This document shows positions 33,150 through 43,833 of a stretch of 64,000 bases of DNA, in pieces; position 1 is the stretch's first letter, and every line of letters begins with the position of its first letter. The position numbers were made by a program, and so were the translations under genes. The notes beneath the pieces are model-generated. The model made no database searches, was not told the origin of the DNA, and was given only the letters and a program-made list of their open reading frames with translations. The stretch is from Lamellibrachia columna (lineage: Eukaryota; Annelida; Polychaeta; Sabellida; Siboglinidae), in contig OY759271.1 of assembly GCA_963662155.1 (NCBI GenBank), positions 15,909,084-15,973,083 of the forward strand, read 5' to 3'.

Positions 33150-34560
33150 TTAGTGTTAGTCAAAACAGAGAGATACAGCCAGTTCGTAGATGCCGTACGA
33201 AGGGCTGCAAGGAAGAACATCCCTCGCGGATGTAGGAGAAACTGCGTCCCTGGTCTAACACCCGAGTCGACTGAAATATATGAACAATACAGACATAATT
33301 GTAATCAGACCCCTTTGCTGAGGCTACCATCGAGGCGGGGGAGGAGCTGATGAATACTATCTCAGAGGAACGCCATAAAGCATGGCAGACTTTGAATCGA
33401 CGGACATGACACACGGTAGCAAGAAGGCTTAGGCAACGATACGAAAACTTTACAAAGTTCCAAGAAAGGCAAAGCAGCACTACAACACTACAACTACACA
33501 TCGAAGATGGCTTCGAAAGAGAACAAATCACTGGAACTGTCTTCGTCGACCTATCTGCAGCATACGACACCGTCAACCACCGACGCCTCCTCACCAAAGT
33601 GCTAGAGATGACTGGCGACCTCCATCTAACCGACCTAGTATGCAGCATGCTTGAAAACCGGCGATTTTTCGAATGAAAAAAAACAGATGGCGAAAACTAC
33701 GAAACGGGTTTCCTCATGGAAGTGTACTGGCGCCAATGTTGTTCAACATATTTATACACAAATGATCAAACTATCTACCTCGAAACTCGCAGCACAAAAC
33801 ACACATCTGTTCTTGACAGAACACTATCATACGAAACACACAACTGTTCTTGACAGAACACTATTACACAAAACACACATCTGTTCTTGACAGACCACTA
33901 TCATACGAAACACACATCTGTTCTTGACAGAACACTATTACACAAAACACACATCTGTTCTTGACAGACCACTATCATACGAAACACACATCTGTTCTTG
34001 ACAGAACACTCTCATACGAAACACACATCTGTTCTTGACAGAACACTATCATACGAAACACACATCACCCTTTGCTATTCTGCTGCCGAATACGCATGTG
34101 CTGTGCGGGCAAGATCAACACATGCAAACAAGCTTAACTCTGCCCTACATGACTGCTGCCGCGTCACAACGGGCTGCCTGAAACCTATCAACATAGCGTA
34201 CATCTGCTGGCTGGCAGAGTTCACCTGGACATTTGGCGGACTGTTGCTAGTCGCACAGAAAGATCGAGACAAGCGGCAGACGCAAAACACCAACTATACA
34301 ACCACGTATCTGCTATGAGCCGATTAAAGTATTGGAAAGGTTTCCTGAACGTCACAAAACCCCTGAACTCATCGCCCACCAGCACCAGACTGGAAATGTG
34401 GGAAACACGACTGCAAGAAGCATCAACAGTCATAAAAATGGGATTGCAACCAGCTGAATCCCTACAAGTAGGGTGTTACCAACCATGGCTCTGCTGGCGT
34501 TCACTCAACCAGCTACGTACCGGAGTCGGCCCAAATGCAACTGCATCAAATGTAAGACAA
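33150..34560 (+). mobile_element. Decayed jockey-like LINE (family D) with internal deletions
   Basis: Plus-strand text runs VKTERYSQFVDAVRRAARKN IPRGCRRNC, LHIEDGFEREQITGTVFVDL SAAYDTVNHRRLL (RT motif A), SMLENRRFF, then VLDRTLSYETH, YSAAEYACAVRARSTHANKL, CRVTTGCLKPINIAYI and WRSLNQLRTGVG. This order is that of the reverse transcriptase and C-terminal region of a jockey-group LINE common in aquatic animals. The YADD catalytic segment is deleted, and a 37-bp minisatellite sits at that junction. Several frameshifts and stops show that it is dead. Confidence 0.8.
33801..34069. repeat. 37-bp minisatellite, 7 units, derived from LINE coding sequence
   Basis: The word ttcttgacag recurs at 33810, 33847, 33884, 33921, 33958, 33995 and 34032, an exact 37-bp period. 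One unit reads cacacatctgttcttgacag aacactatcatacgaaa. In frame it encodes VLDRTLSYETH, which is the LINE's own conserved 'LDRTLSYxxH' segment. 37 is not a multiple of three, so the frame rotates from unit to unit. Two unit types (atcatacgaaa / attacacaaaa) alternate. Confidence 0.95.
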
Positions 34561-34648
34561 ATCCACAGTGAAGTTTTTACCATATGCGGGAACACGGTCA
34601 AGCTTTTCAGTTCAATTTTTCTGGAACAAATGCCTTTTTTCTGCAATG

Positions 34649-34654
34649 TTTATT
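34649..34654 (-). terminator. METTL21A polyadenylation signal
   Basis: AATAAA on the minus strand, about 65 bp past the METTL21A stop codon, in the context attaaataaacattg. It lies between the gene and the family D LINE. Confidence 0.6.
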
Positions 34655-34719
34655 TAATAGCTCACTAGATTCATATTTCCTGCAAACATTAAATAGGGTG
34701 ACATAGCAACATAGATCAT

Positions 34720-35105
34720 TTAACAAATCTTCTTCGCAGAATAAATATGAATGTCTCTGGCAGCATCATAGAGAACTTCTTCAACAAGAAATGACTTCTT
34801 CATCATGTCAAGAAACCGAGTGTCGCGGTTGTATCTAATCTTACAAGACAGCAATAATTTGGTGTCACACTTTGTCAACTGTTGTAATGTTGTCAGCAGT
34901 AATGGAAATGTCTCTTCGATGTAGATGATGTCAGCGCCAAGCAGGATGTCAAACTTTCGCTGCGAGAACGTGTCCATGTTTTTACCCCAATCAAGTTCCT
35001 CGACCGACACAGACAGTTCCCGCTCTGTCGTCGCCAGGTTCTTATTCACATTGCTTTTGAGAATCTTCAAAGCCATGGCTCTGTCTGTTATTGCAACATC
35101 ACCAC
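34720..35105 (-). CDS. METTL21A: METTL21A exon 3 (DxxY motif, C-terminus)
   Basis: Follows the acceptor actgttcccag. Completes Gly104, then [59 protein letters not shown], and ends KDIHIY-like as [13 protein letters not shown] with a stop at 34720-34722. The open frame extending upstream of 35105 is intronic. Confidence 0.93.
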
Positions 35106-35542
35106 CTGGGAACAGTATACAGTTCTGTATTAAAAGATGACATTTAAGGAAATACAATTGCATTCTTGTTTTCCTATGTTCTGCTTGAAGTTTAGCATGT
35201 TTTTCCAATTGTTAGTCATTAAAAGTATGAACATTGTTCCTAAGGGAATTATCAAATTAAATAGATATGTTTATATTACTCATTTTAATTTGCACAATGG
35301 CATGACAAGTAAATAACAAAAATAATAAAGGATAATGAGCCATATTGAAGAAAAGGATACGAAAACACACAATCTAAATACATACAAATAAATGGTAACA
35401 AAGAATGTTTTAAATAATGTTTCTTACTGTGCATATGCAAGCGAACATGACGGTTAATTAATGATTATTCCTATTTCACTTGTAATTTTAAATTAATTTT
35501 AATTTAACCTCTGTACATTGTTAAAAACATACCAAACCTGGA

Positions 35543-35625
<83 letters not shown>

Positions 35626-35728
35626 GGCCAGGTTTGATATGTTTTAACAATGTACAGAGGTTAAATTAAAATTAATTTAAAATTACAAGTGAAATAGGAA
35701 TAATAATTAATTAACCATATATATATAT

Positions 35729-35821
<93 letters not shown>

Positions 35822-38800
35822 CATATACATACATACATAAACTTACATATAAAAAAGTGTACACACTAGACTAACTAGTCTGAACCAAGTTCATGTGACA
35901 CAACATAAGACATGACGATAAGCACTGTGCTCTCCTGCAGAGCTACTGACACCTGGTGGCAGAACATGTTACTCAAAGTGACCAGTTATTTTAGAGACAA
36001 CTGTGCACCTAGCCACGTACCAAGCATGCCACTAAATATCCCCACCAGTCCTGTCCCGGCTCCCAACTCAAGGACGCGTTTCTTGGCTACCAGGTGGCGG
36101 TTCTTGTCCAAGTATTCACACAGGACAACAGCCTGAAACAGAAATCATTCACTGGATCAAGGTTGCTAAAATCACAACTCCAGTCATGACACCATTGTGA
36201 CATCACCTAATTTATTCAGTCAAACACACAGGGAGCATTTTGTTATTTACATTATTATTTTATTTATCTATTTATTTATCTATATATTCAAGTAATTATG
36301 ATCTGTTTATTGCTGTCAACTCAACAAGTAATAATTTACTTTCAGATTACATTAACAAAACTGAGTGTACATATTAAAATGTTCCAACACTCCCAAAAGA
36401 CATTGTCCTAAAGACTAAATACAGCTGTGATTGGTACCCGACTGGTTATTTGAATCTGGCAGGCAGCTGGTCTTCACAGGTGAGAATTCAGAAGGGCATA
36501 TGTGATAATATTGTATAAGCTGTTAGATCTAGATGAACCGGAGACTTGATAAAGTAATTAATTAATTAAAACCTAACATGCAACAAAGGTGTACCAGTTG
36601 TCAGGCAATTGCAAACTAGCTGCGTTTCTTATTAGTAATTACCTGAACAGATGTCATGTTTATGCAGCTAAGACGTCCTGGCTCACAGGCTCAGACAAAG
36701 GAGATTAAACACCAGAACAATACTGTCGCAGTCACCCATAAACCAGTGTTCTGTTTTAATGCAATGTATCACTTCGGGGTTGAAATAAATCTTGCCCATC
36801 CTTTAACGATGCTATTATGAATATTTCATTGCATTCCACCATTACCAGTAAAAACACGCTTGTGGTGGCTAATTGATTGTAAACGTCATTAGGGTCCAAT
36901 TATTAGCTTGCTACAAGAATATATTATTTATATATATATATGTATTAGCAGTACAATGTACCATTTCATGGATCAATAGACGGAAGACACAGCAGAAACC
37001 AAAATTGTAGCGCATACAAACAGACTCTGACTGACCAATACAAATATTGTTTCCCACGACAATAGGAAAAAAGTCAGTTTACATTATTTTACAGTTTCTT
37101 TTCAATGATTGTGGCAAAGAATATATAAATAAATATAAAACTAACTAATGAAATGTTCACTTCTAAGTGCAGATAAAATAAAGAAGGCAGTAGAACCAGA
37201 GGACACAAAGCAGTATTAGTTAAGGAGCAGTGTAGGTTGGACACGAGAAAGTACTCTTTCTCATGGAGGGTGATAAATGAATGGAAAAAACTGACAAATG
37301 ATTGTGTTAATGCTAGTAGTGTGAATATGTTTAAAAATAGAATTGACAGATATTTGATAAGGGTGGGCTACACACAGATGAGAAAACTCTCGATAAGCCA
37401 ATGGCTTCCTTGTCCACTTGCCATCTGGAACTTGTTGTTTGGGATGGCAGTCTTGTTAAATCTAAAGTTTTTTTAAATATGTGGAAGCCTTCCAACAATG
37501 TCTACTATGACTGGCTACTTGAAACAAACCAGGGAAATATGCTTGCGAAAATAAACTAGCACAAAACAACTACTACATTATAACTACCAGCCTACCACGT
37601 AACTGTAGGATCATCACTACATTTCAAATCATCCCGTAATCAATGTACAAACAAACAACATCCTCCAAAACTACAAATGAGAAGGTAAACTGGTGGCCCT
37701 CACCAATGTTACCTACCTAAGATTCCACTGGAGGGTCAGGTTATGTCTGAAGCCGTATTACATAACCCTTATTACATTAATCAATGTCTTCTTTTCCAAT
37801 CAATGAATGCTGCCTTGCACACATTTTGCTACATGTGTGAAAGGTTTAAAAGGTATTTATTTGTTACGTCAATCATTGTTTTCTTCATAATTACAAAAAT
37901 ACTTTATACAGTGAACAAAATAATATTCTTCATCTGCAAAACAATTAGCACAAAACTGGTACACTGAGGAACATGTCTACCATTTTAACCTTTAGGGTTT
38001 ATCCATGGAAAGGTAGAATTCAGAAATACTTGTCTAACCTTTATTTGTTATGCCAAATACAATCCACTTGCAGTTTGCAGGTGATACTCAAATATACCGT
38101 AAAGTATCCACAAGGCAAGATCGGAAACAATTGCATCTATAATGACCTTGAAACAGTGATCCTGGCAGATTTATTCATATACAAACATGCATGAATAATT
38201 GTTAAATGCATGTATTCATCCACATTTTACCCCAGAGTAATTAGAGCCTGGAACTTACTCCCTGCAGAAATAACAAGACTCCCTTGCCATCCTTTCCATC
38301 CTTTTCATTACAGCATGCTGTGCTGTGAGCACAGTCTATCTTGCTGCACCAGCCCACCACATCTGACTGCAAATGCCTTCTGGTTTTTATATATACATAT
38401 GCATTGGTGGCTGATAACAAAGAGGATTTACAGAACACGTTGCAAGAATGAAGTAACACCTGTAGAAACATGGCCTCCAAATGAATCTGGAGAAGACGGA
38501 AGTAACGTGGATAGGTGAACAAGAGGTGGACCTACATGTAGTTAAACAATTGAACAGTTCTATATACTTGGGCCAGGGGTGAGATTTAGCAGTCGCCCGG
38601 CCCCCAATGGTGCCCAAAAATGGCTTCGGGCGACTTCAATTTATGACTACGGTGGCCCTAATGGCGAGTCAAAGTATTTACGGTGCTGCAATATTTCAGA
38701 TGAAGCAAAAATAAAAGAAATGTTAATAAACAACTCAGAAGTGTTGTCTTGGCTATATTGCGTTTATGTTAACCACAAATCGTGTGTTTGTGACACGTTT

Positions 38801-39025
38801 GACATTGCAAGAAATGTTGCCAAACCATAGCCGAAGCAAGGGAGCATTCATTGTATTTTTTAATCAACCACATCGATGCTCAACATGTAATTAAACTGTC
38901 ATTCTACACTGAAATAATAACCAATCATGTTAATAGTCTACTTTTATATATATCCACACAGTGCACAGAGCGCTTCTGGTGAATTAATCAGGAACATGGT
39001 TAAATTTTCTCTAGACTGGGGCCCA

Positions 39026-39058
<33 letters not shown>

Positions 39059-41169
39059 ACTTGGTGCGCATAAAACCTTTTTAGTAATATATGGAGGTAA
39101 AATCAGGTCTTGTGAAAAATCAGCAGGTCCTGTTAACTATTCAGTTCACAGGACCTGATGTCATGTGACGCGTAGACTGTTGTCTTGTTGGTGTACCATG
39201 TTAAGAAAACAAAACAATCTGTCATGTGTACAATTCCATACAATATTTTATTCAGTATTATGTATTACATTGTATTGCCTTGAAACTAAATTTTCAAAAC
39301 TGTTTGTTTTTGATGTTTTTATTCATTGTTGATGTCGTTCAAACATTCTATCTTCAAAGTATTGACTTTCTATCATAAAAGTATTGATTAGCAAGTGGGC
39401 TACATAAGAAGCTGTTGGGCTACTTCACTTTGCAAGGTTGGTAGCCCAAATGGCTACCTTCCATGACTTGCTAATTCTCACCCCTGTCGCCGGTACAGTG
39501 TGTGAGGATGGAGGAAGTAGTAAGGGAATACAGAGGAGAGTGCAAGCACAAGCAGCAGCGTGGAGGAGAGGACAGTAAACTGAAGAAACAACTAAAAGGA
39601 AAAGTGTTGGAAGCCTGCGTGGTACCAGCCTGTATATGCGGGTTGGGAACACTGGCACTGACAGAGAGACAGGAGGAGAACATACAGCAGAAAACAATAG
39701 GGTCCGAAAAATATGCAAAGTAACCCAAGAAGATAGAAGGAACATGAAGGCAAGAGATTGGCATAAAAAACATCTAAGGAGAAAGTAGTCGGAAGAAGTA
39801 TGAGATTGGCAGGACATGTGCAAAGAATGGGCGAAGACAGACTGTCAAAAAGAGCATGGAAAGCAGAAGAGGGTTGCAAAAGAAGAAGAAGAGGAAGACC
39901 AAAGCTGCGATGGAAAGACTGTGTCAAACAATATATTGGAATGGCAGGTACGAACGGCCAAGAGTGGAATACCACCGCAGAAGACAGAGGGAGATGGAAA
40001 GAATTAATAACGAAAGTGGAAGAAGCTACCACGTGACTTGGACCCCACCCCGCAAGGGAGAAAGGGGGAGAAGAAGAAGAGAACCGTGGATAGTAATTGA
40101 GAATCCAGTTGGAATGGAATCCCGTTTAATATGAAGAAAAAAAACAATAAAGTAAATACAGAACGGCGTATATTAATACACTGGCACTGACAGAGAGACA
40201 GGAGAAGATGATGCAGATAGCAGAAAACAACTGGGTCCGAAGAATATGCAAAGTAACCCAAGAAGACAGAAGTAAGATGAAGGAATTGAGAGAAGAGATT
40301 GGCGTAAAGAACACCTAAAGATGAAAGTAGCCTGAAGCATAATGAGATTGGCAGGACATGTGCAAAGAATGGGTGAAGACAGATTGTTAAAAAGAGCATG
40401 GAAAACAGAAGAGGGTGGCAGAAGAAGAGGAAGACCAAAGCTGCGATGGAAAGATTGTGTCAAACGAGATCTTGAAAGGGCAGAAGTTATCAAGTGACTT
40501 GGACTCCACCCCGCAAGGGAGCAAGGGAAGAAGAAGACATATGCACTGAAAACCGATTCTTAATGGATTATGATTTACAGGAATGAGGAGAGCAGAACGA
40601 TAGCAGATGTATTTTCGGCCGGATACATGCAAAGTACTCAGAGTTGGAAACGGGAACCAGGACTTTACATATACCATGTCAACATCAATGTTTATTAATC
40701 CTCTGGATTGCAGGCCTAACCATGTGGAGAAAGACCTGGGCATCTAAGTAGATGACAAACTGAAGTTCACACAGCACATACAACATGCAGTTGCACAGGC
40801 AAATAAGTTGCTGGCTTATCTATGTACTTTCATTAGCAGGAGCCTGTCCATCCTACTTTGGAGTACCATACGGAGAGGCAGTATGGTTATCACAATATCA
40901 GTTATAATTTATGATACTGATGCTGTTGATTCCATACATAGAAGGCTCCTAAATTAAAACACTTTGACTATTTTTGATTGTGACTGTGAGGGTGTGAATG
41001 CAGTTAATAAATGTATATAAGTACGTGATAAGTTCACCTTCTCAAATAACATGTAATGAAGGTACAGAGCTGACAAGAATTGTTAAATATTTCAATAAGG
41101 TAGTGATATAGTAGTACAGGGGTACAGGATTTGCAAAGTTTAGCCAATTTTATTATATATATACATACG

Positions 41170-41245
<76 letters not shown>

Positions 41246-41254
41246 TATATATGA

Positions 41255-41293
<39 letters not shown>

Positions 41294-43071
41294 CCATGTG
41301 TAATTATGTGGCCGCAAGTATAGAGTACATCAAACTAAACGATTTCCAATGTAATCTCAAATGGCAGTTCCATTTATAATCATGGCTAATAAAATTTATG
41401 ATATAATGATATTATTATTAAATATTTAATGGATCGAACCTGCTCTGACCATTGGCTTCTATACTATAAAATTACAAGAGTTACTTAACAAGATTTAACA
41501 AGATTGCCATCCCAAACAACAAGTTCCAGATGGCAAGTGGACAAGGAAGCCATTGGCTTATGGAGAGTCCAACAATTTTCTCATCTATGTGTAGCCCACC
41601 CTTATCAGATATCTGTCAATTCTATTTTTAAACATATTCACACTACTAGCATTAACACAATCATTTGGCAGTTTGTTCCATACATTTATCACCCTTTGTG
41701 AGAAAGAGTACTTTCTCATGTCCAACCTACACTGCTCCTTAACTAATGCTGCTTTGTGTCCTCTGGTTCTACTGCCTTCTTTAAGTTTGAAGAACATATT
41801 CCTATCAACATCCTCATAACCGTTCACTGTTTTAAACACTTCTATTTGGTCTCCTCTTAGTCTCCTGGTCTCTAGTGTTGTCAAACCACATTGCAATAAG
41901 CAGCTTTCGTAACTAAGGTCTCTCAATTCTTCGTCCATGTGTCCATGTCCTATGTGTATACATTTACACTTCCCAGAATTGAATAACATTTGCCATTTTT
42001 CTGACCATATAACAAATTTATCTAGATCATCCTGTAAACTTTGTTAATTTGTAACATTAGTAACCCTTCTGAATACGTTTGTGTCATCTGCAAATGTCAG
42101 TACTTTGCTAGATATGTCATCTTCCAAATCATTTATATATATTAAAAATAGTATTATACCATAGGGCCTAATACTGATCCCTGTGGTACCCCACTCAGAA
42201 CAGATTACCAGTTTGAAATCTCACCATCTACTATTACTCTCTGTCTTCTGTGTGTAAGCTACTCTTCTATCCAGTTGATTATATCATTACCTTTGATTGT
42301 CTTTGTTCCCTCATATCTCTGGCAGTTTCATGTGTTCCATGTACCAACCTAAATAGTGGTGTCAATGGGCAAATTAAAAAAAATTCAGTGTTACAACTTA
42401 CAACTCCTTCTTCCATGGGGTCATAGATGGGCCCTGAAAGTTTGGCACCCGAGGTCGAAAGTGTTTAGGAGTAGAAACGAACATATACGCTAACTCCATT
42501 AATAATTATTAATAGGCATTATAGTAAAATTGTAGATATCCACAGATGCGAGTTTAACTAGACTATATTTATGGCTGTCTTTTCTTCCCGTACAATGCTG
42601 CGTAACTATTGAGATAGTTGTGGTATATTTGTTCGACAACATATTCTGGATATTCAAAATTATCTTCCCCACCTGTCACTCTCTACCACTACTACTAGGT
42701 CTAGGCCTATAGTAGTCAGTACTGCTACTTTTGTTAGCCAATGGCAATGACAATGTTTGTCAACAATGACGTCAATGCGCTCACAGCGCCGTCTTTTTGC
42801 TATAATTTCTGACACGCTGCTGTCAAGACTTTGTGTTTGTAAACATTTTAAATGAACAAATCAATTCACATACTGCATCCCAGACGACTGCTGCGACACC
42901 AACTTCTCTCCAGTTCTGTTCGAGAGAGACGACATGTTCGCTAAACTGGAAGCGCCTCTTGGGACGGTGCAATTCGGAAACTTGTTCGTCATCGTACGGT
43001 ACCACCGCCAACGATGTGCAACTTGGCGCAGCTGGCACCGCTTCACAAGTTTTGCCAACTTCACAATTCAT
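34720..43071 (-). CDS. METTL21A: METTL21A-like protein-lysine methyltransferase (whole gene, 3 exons)
   Basis: A class I SAM-dependent methyltransferase of the MTF16 family. Vertebrate METTL21A trimethylates a lysine of HSP70-type chaperones in the cytosol. Exons 42874-43071, 36021-36132 and 34720-35105 join in phases 0 and 1 to give 231 residues (human about 218). Residues 21-66 ([10 protein letters not shown]... to [14 protein letters not shown]) carry the N-terminal signature, 87-97 ([11 protein letters not shown]) is SAM motif I, 106-112 (DVAITDR) follows it, and 160-165 (GADIIY) gives the family's DxxY motif. [14 protein letters not shown] and [14 protein letters not shown] close the fold. 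All key residues are intact, so it should be active. Introns of about 6.7 kb and 0.9 kb hold LINEs and a foldback. It is divergent to the C7orf57-like gene across a 731-bp gap. The start is the Met at 43071; an in-frame Met at 43140 would add 23 residues. Confidence 0.93.
35452..35716. repeat. Foldback: two ~100-bp inverted arms around a (TA)n centre
   Basis: The left arm (ggttaattaatgattattcc through cctctgtacattgttaaaaa to accaaacctggactatatta) is matched almost base for base by the reverse complement of 35617-35716. The two arms are separated by roughly 65 bp of pure TA. The whole could extrude as a cruciform in METTL21A intron 2. Another (TA)n tract begins immediately after it. Confidence 0.9.
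35717..35822. repeat. (TA)n microsatellite
   Basis: About 50 TA dinucleotides with one ataata interruption near 35740, inside METTL21A intron 2. Long Tyr-Ile open frames here are artefacts of the repeat. Confidence 0.95.
36021..36132 (-). CDS. METTL21A: METTL21A exon 2 (SAM motif I)
   Basis: The 112-bp exon lies between tttctgtttcag and gtacgtgg. It codes [18 protein letters not shown], then [19 protein letters not shown] plus the first base of Gly104. Phase 0 in and phase 1 out match the neighbours. LELGAGTG is the glycine-rich SAM-binding loop. Confidence 0.92.
37185..37470 (+). mobile_element. LINE-A (subfamily A2) 3' end
   Basis: Codes [25 protein letters not shown]..., [20 protein letters not shown], then the 3' tail with the A2 version of the hairpin (acttgccatctggaacttgt tgtttgggatggcag). 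It lies in METTL21A intron 1, antisense to that gene. Confidence 0.85.
37471..37984. other. METTL21A intron 1 sequence, no feature recognised
   Basis: AT-rich intronic DNA with short chance frames only. Confidence 0.3.
37985..38300 (+). mobile_element. LINE (family C) reverse transcriptase fragments
   Basis: Frames at 38060-38150 read [24 protein letters not shown], i.e. the palm motif FADD with one Asp changed to Gly. At 38215-38275 the text [16 protein letters not shown] is the usual LINE C-terminus ('FFPRTIRxWNxLPxEI'). Another piece of the same family appears at 40690-41030. Confidence 0.65.
38440..38573 (+). mobile_element. LINE-B fragment, left of the MITE insertion
   Basis: Reads [31 protein letters not shown] across a small frame change. 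This is the part just after the reverse transcriptase palm of an RTE-like LINE ('LEKTEVMWVGxQ...FVYLG'). The text resumes after 39486. Confidence 0.7.
38574..39486. mobile_element. hAT-type MITE (913 bp) inserted in LINE-B
   Basis: Starts CAGGGGTGAGATTTAGCA and ends with the reverse complement CAGGGGTGAGAATTAGCA: 17 of 18 bases match. The CAGGGGTG start is typical of hAT elements. It interrupts LINE-B exactly between YLG and the following GTVCEDG codons. The interior is non-coding, with nested inverted repeats (gcaggtcctgt...acaggacctg near 39123-39160; tagcaagtgggct...gtagccca...cttgcta at the right end). No clean 8-bp target duplication is visible. It contains a (TA)n tract at 39030-39055. 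Confidence 0.8.
39487..40136 (+). mobile_element. LINE-B fragment, right of the MITE insertion
   Basis: Continues [58 protein letters not shown], then after frame changes [20 protein letters not shown] and [15 protein letters not shown], ending at a 3' border near 40136. This is the C-terminal 'LKGKVL...VTPA..YGLETxALTE...GHVxRMxxxRLxKR...RGRPxxRWxDCVKxDL' pattern of RTE-like LINEs. Confidence 0.8.
40170..40540 (+). mobile_element. Second, partial LINE-B copy
   Basis: Repeats the last ~370 bp of the preceding copy: [49 protein letters not shown] and [20 protein letters not shown]. It ends with the same accccgcaaggga...agaagaaga tail. Compared with the first copy it is shorter but keeps NNWVRRI intact. 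Confidence 0.8.
40690..41035 (+). mobile_element. LINE (family C) fragment
   Basis: Reads HVEKDLGI, a stop, then [25 protein letters not shown] and RRLLN. This is the LINE region after FADD ('EKDLGVxVDxxLKFxxHIxxAVxKANxxLxxI'). It probably belongs with the 37985-38300 piece, split by LINE-B insertions. Confidence 0.6.
41150..41292. repeat. (TA)n microsatellite
   Basis: About 140 bp of nearly pure TA with small interruptions (acgtatg, aaatatatat, tgagta), in METTL21A intron 1. Confidence 0.95.
41480..42295 (-). mobile_element. LINE-A (subfamily A2) copy with internal deletion
   Basis: The minus strand goes from [22 protein letters not shown] text near 42250, through PQGSVLGP and the FADD region, to [20 protein letters not shown]. 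There it jumps straight to [20 protein letters not shown], skipping about 110 codons. It then continues [40 protein letters not shown] and YLIRVGYT to the 3' tail. It is in METTL21A intron 1, same strand as the gene. Confidence 0.88.
42296..42873. other. METTL21A intron 1, exon-proximal part
   Basis: No repeat or gene recognised. It begins after the LINE and ends at the exon 1 donor. Confidence 0.3.
42874..43071 (-). CDS. METTL21A: METTL21A exon 1
   Basis: Codes residues 1-66 and ends GGGATGCA|gtatgtg, phase 0. It contains [25 protein letters not shown] and [10 protein letters not shown], which align with the start of vertebrate METTL21A. The first 20 residues ([20 protein letters not shown]) extend beyond the human start. 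Confidence 0.92.
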
Positions 43072-43802
43072 ATCAGCAGAACATGACAGGTGCCCAAAAC
43101 ACACCAAGAATTGCAGTATACCATACGTAATGACTATCATCTACACGAAAGCTCAAGATCATCTATGACTACGTCTACGTTTCTTTTCCGACGGTTGCCG
43201 CAGTTTTGTGTCGCAAGTTAAATAATGCAACCATAACAATTCCTTCATCATGCACATCATTAACTTTACATTGGGTTTTAATTATATTTCGCGAACATTA
43301 TTTAATATAAATAGCAGTATCACATTTTCTTGAAAATAATTACTTAGAAAATAGTATTACATGGTCATGGAAGGAGCTTAACTTTGATTCAATTGGACTT
43401 TCATATTATTATCACAACAAGCAGTACTGTTAAATATCATGCAATAATTTATATGATTAACTGTTGTAGAGTCAATATTGACACAAACACAAATGATAAA
43501 ATGCATGTTGTCTGTTACGCTAAACGGCAAACTTGATAATTTTGTTGTGACTTCTCTGAAGCGTAGCTAGTACATTTTATCTTGGAGTTCGTCATTTCCA
43601 CGTGACACGAGCCGCGAGCGGCGGCGGCGTTGTTTGCGGGTTATCACTATAGCAACGTGAAGCACAACACACAACATTCATGTGAGAATAAATGTGGAAT
43701 TAACCTGTCAAAACTTCACAGTTACGCCATTTACACACGCACAGCCCGTGTGAAATTCTATGTTGTTCTACCCGCCAATAGACCACAAGAAACAACTGTA
43801 AG
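43072..43802. promoter_or_regulatory. Shared head-to-head promoter region (METTL21A / C7orf57-like)
   Basis: 731 bp separate the two divergent start codons. The right end (43590-43640) is the most GC-rich part, with an E-box CACGTG at 43599-43604, gagccgcgagcggcggcggc and a cactatagcaac word. No TATA box is obvious, as is usual for bidirectional housekeeping-type promoters. Transcription start sites cannot be placed. Confidence 0.5.
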
Positions 43803-43833
43803 ATGGCTGTCAGTCAGAAACTACAAGAAACCG
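43803..43833 (+). CDS. C7orf57-like exon 1
   Basis: ATG at 43803 (context aagATGG) codes [10 protein letters not shown] plus the first base of Gly11, ending ACCG|gtaagt, a strong donor. The phase fits the next exon exactly. The exon is short; upstream is untranslated. Confidence 0.75.

Noticed and set aside
33160..33648. 162-codon minus-strand ORF
   Set aside because: Antisense shadow of the family D LINE, whose plus-strand text is clearly reverse transcriptase.
35106..35208. Upstream extension of METTL21A exon 3 to a Met at 35208
   Set aside because: The tgttcccag acceptor at 35106-35107 and phase 1 from exon 2 show that this part is intron.
35661..35864. Tyr-Ile repeat open frames (also at 41034-41297 and 54500-54724)
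   Set aside because: These are read-through of (TA)n microsatellites and have no coding character.
39425..40493. Several 100-146 codon minus-strand frames rich in Leu/Ser/Phe
   Set aside because: Antisense of purine-rich LINE-B sequence; the apparent hydrophobic proteins are shadows.
42823..42873. Continuation of METTL21A exon 1 frame past 42874
   Set aside because: A gtatgtg donor follows GGGATGCA, and exon 2 continues the family alignment in phase; the remaining frame is intronic.
43620..43665. X-box (RFX) site suggesting a ciliary gene promoter (gttatcactatagcaac)
   Set aside because: The half-sites are 5 nt apart and each has a mismatch; the consensus allows 0-3 nt. Too weak to claim.
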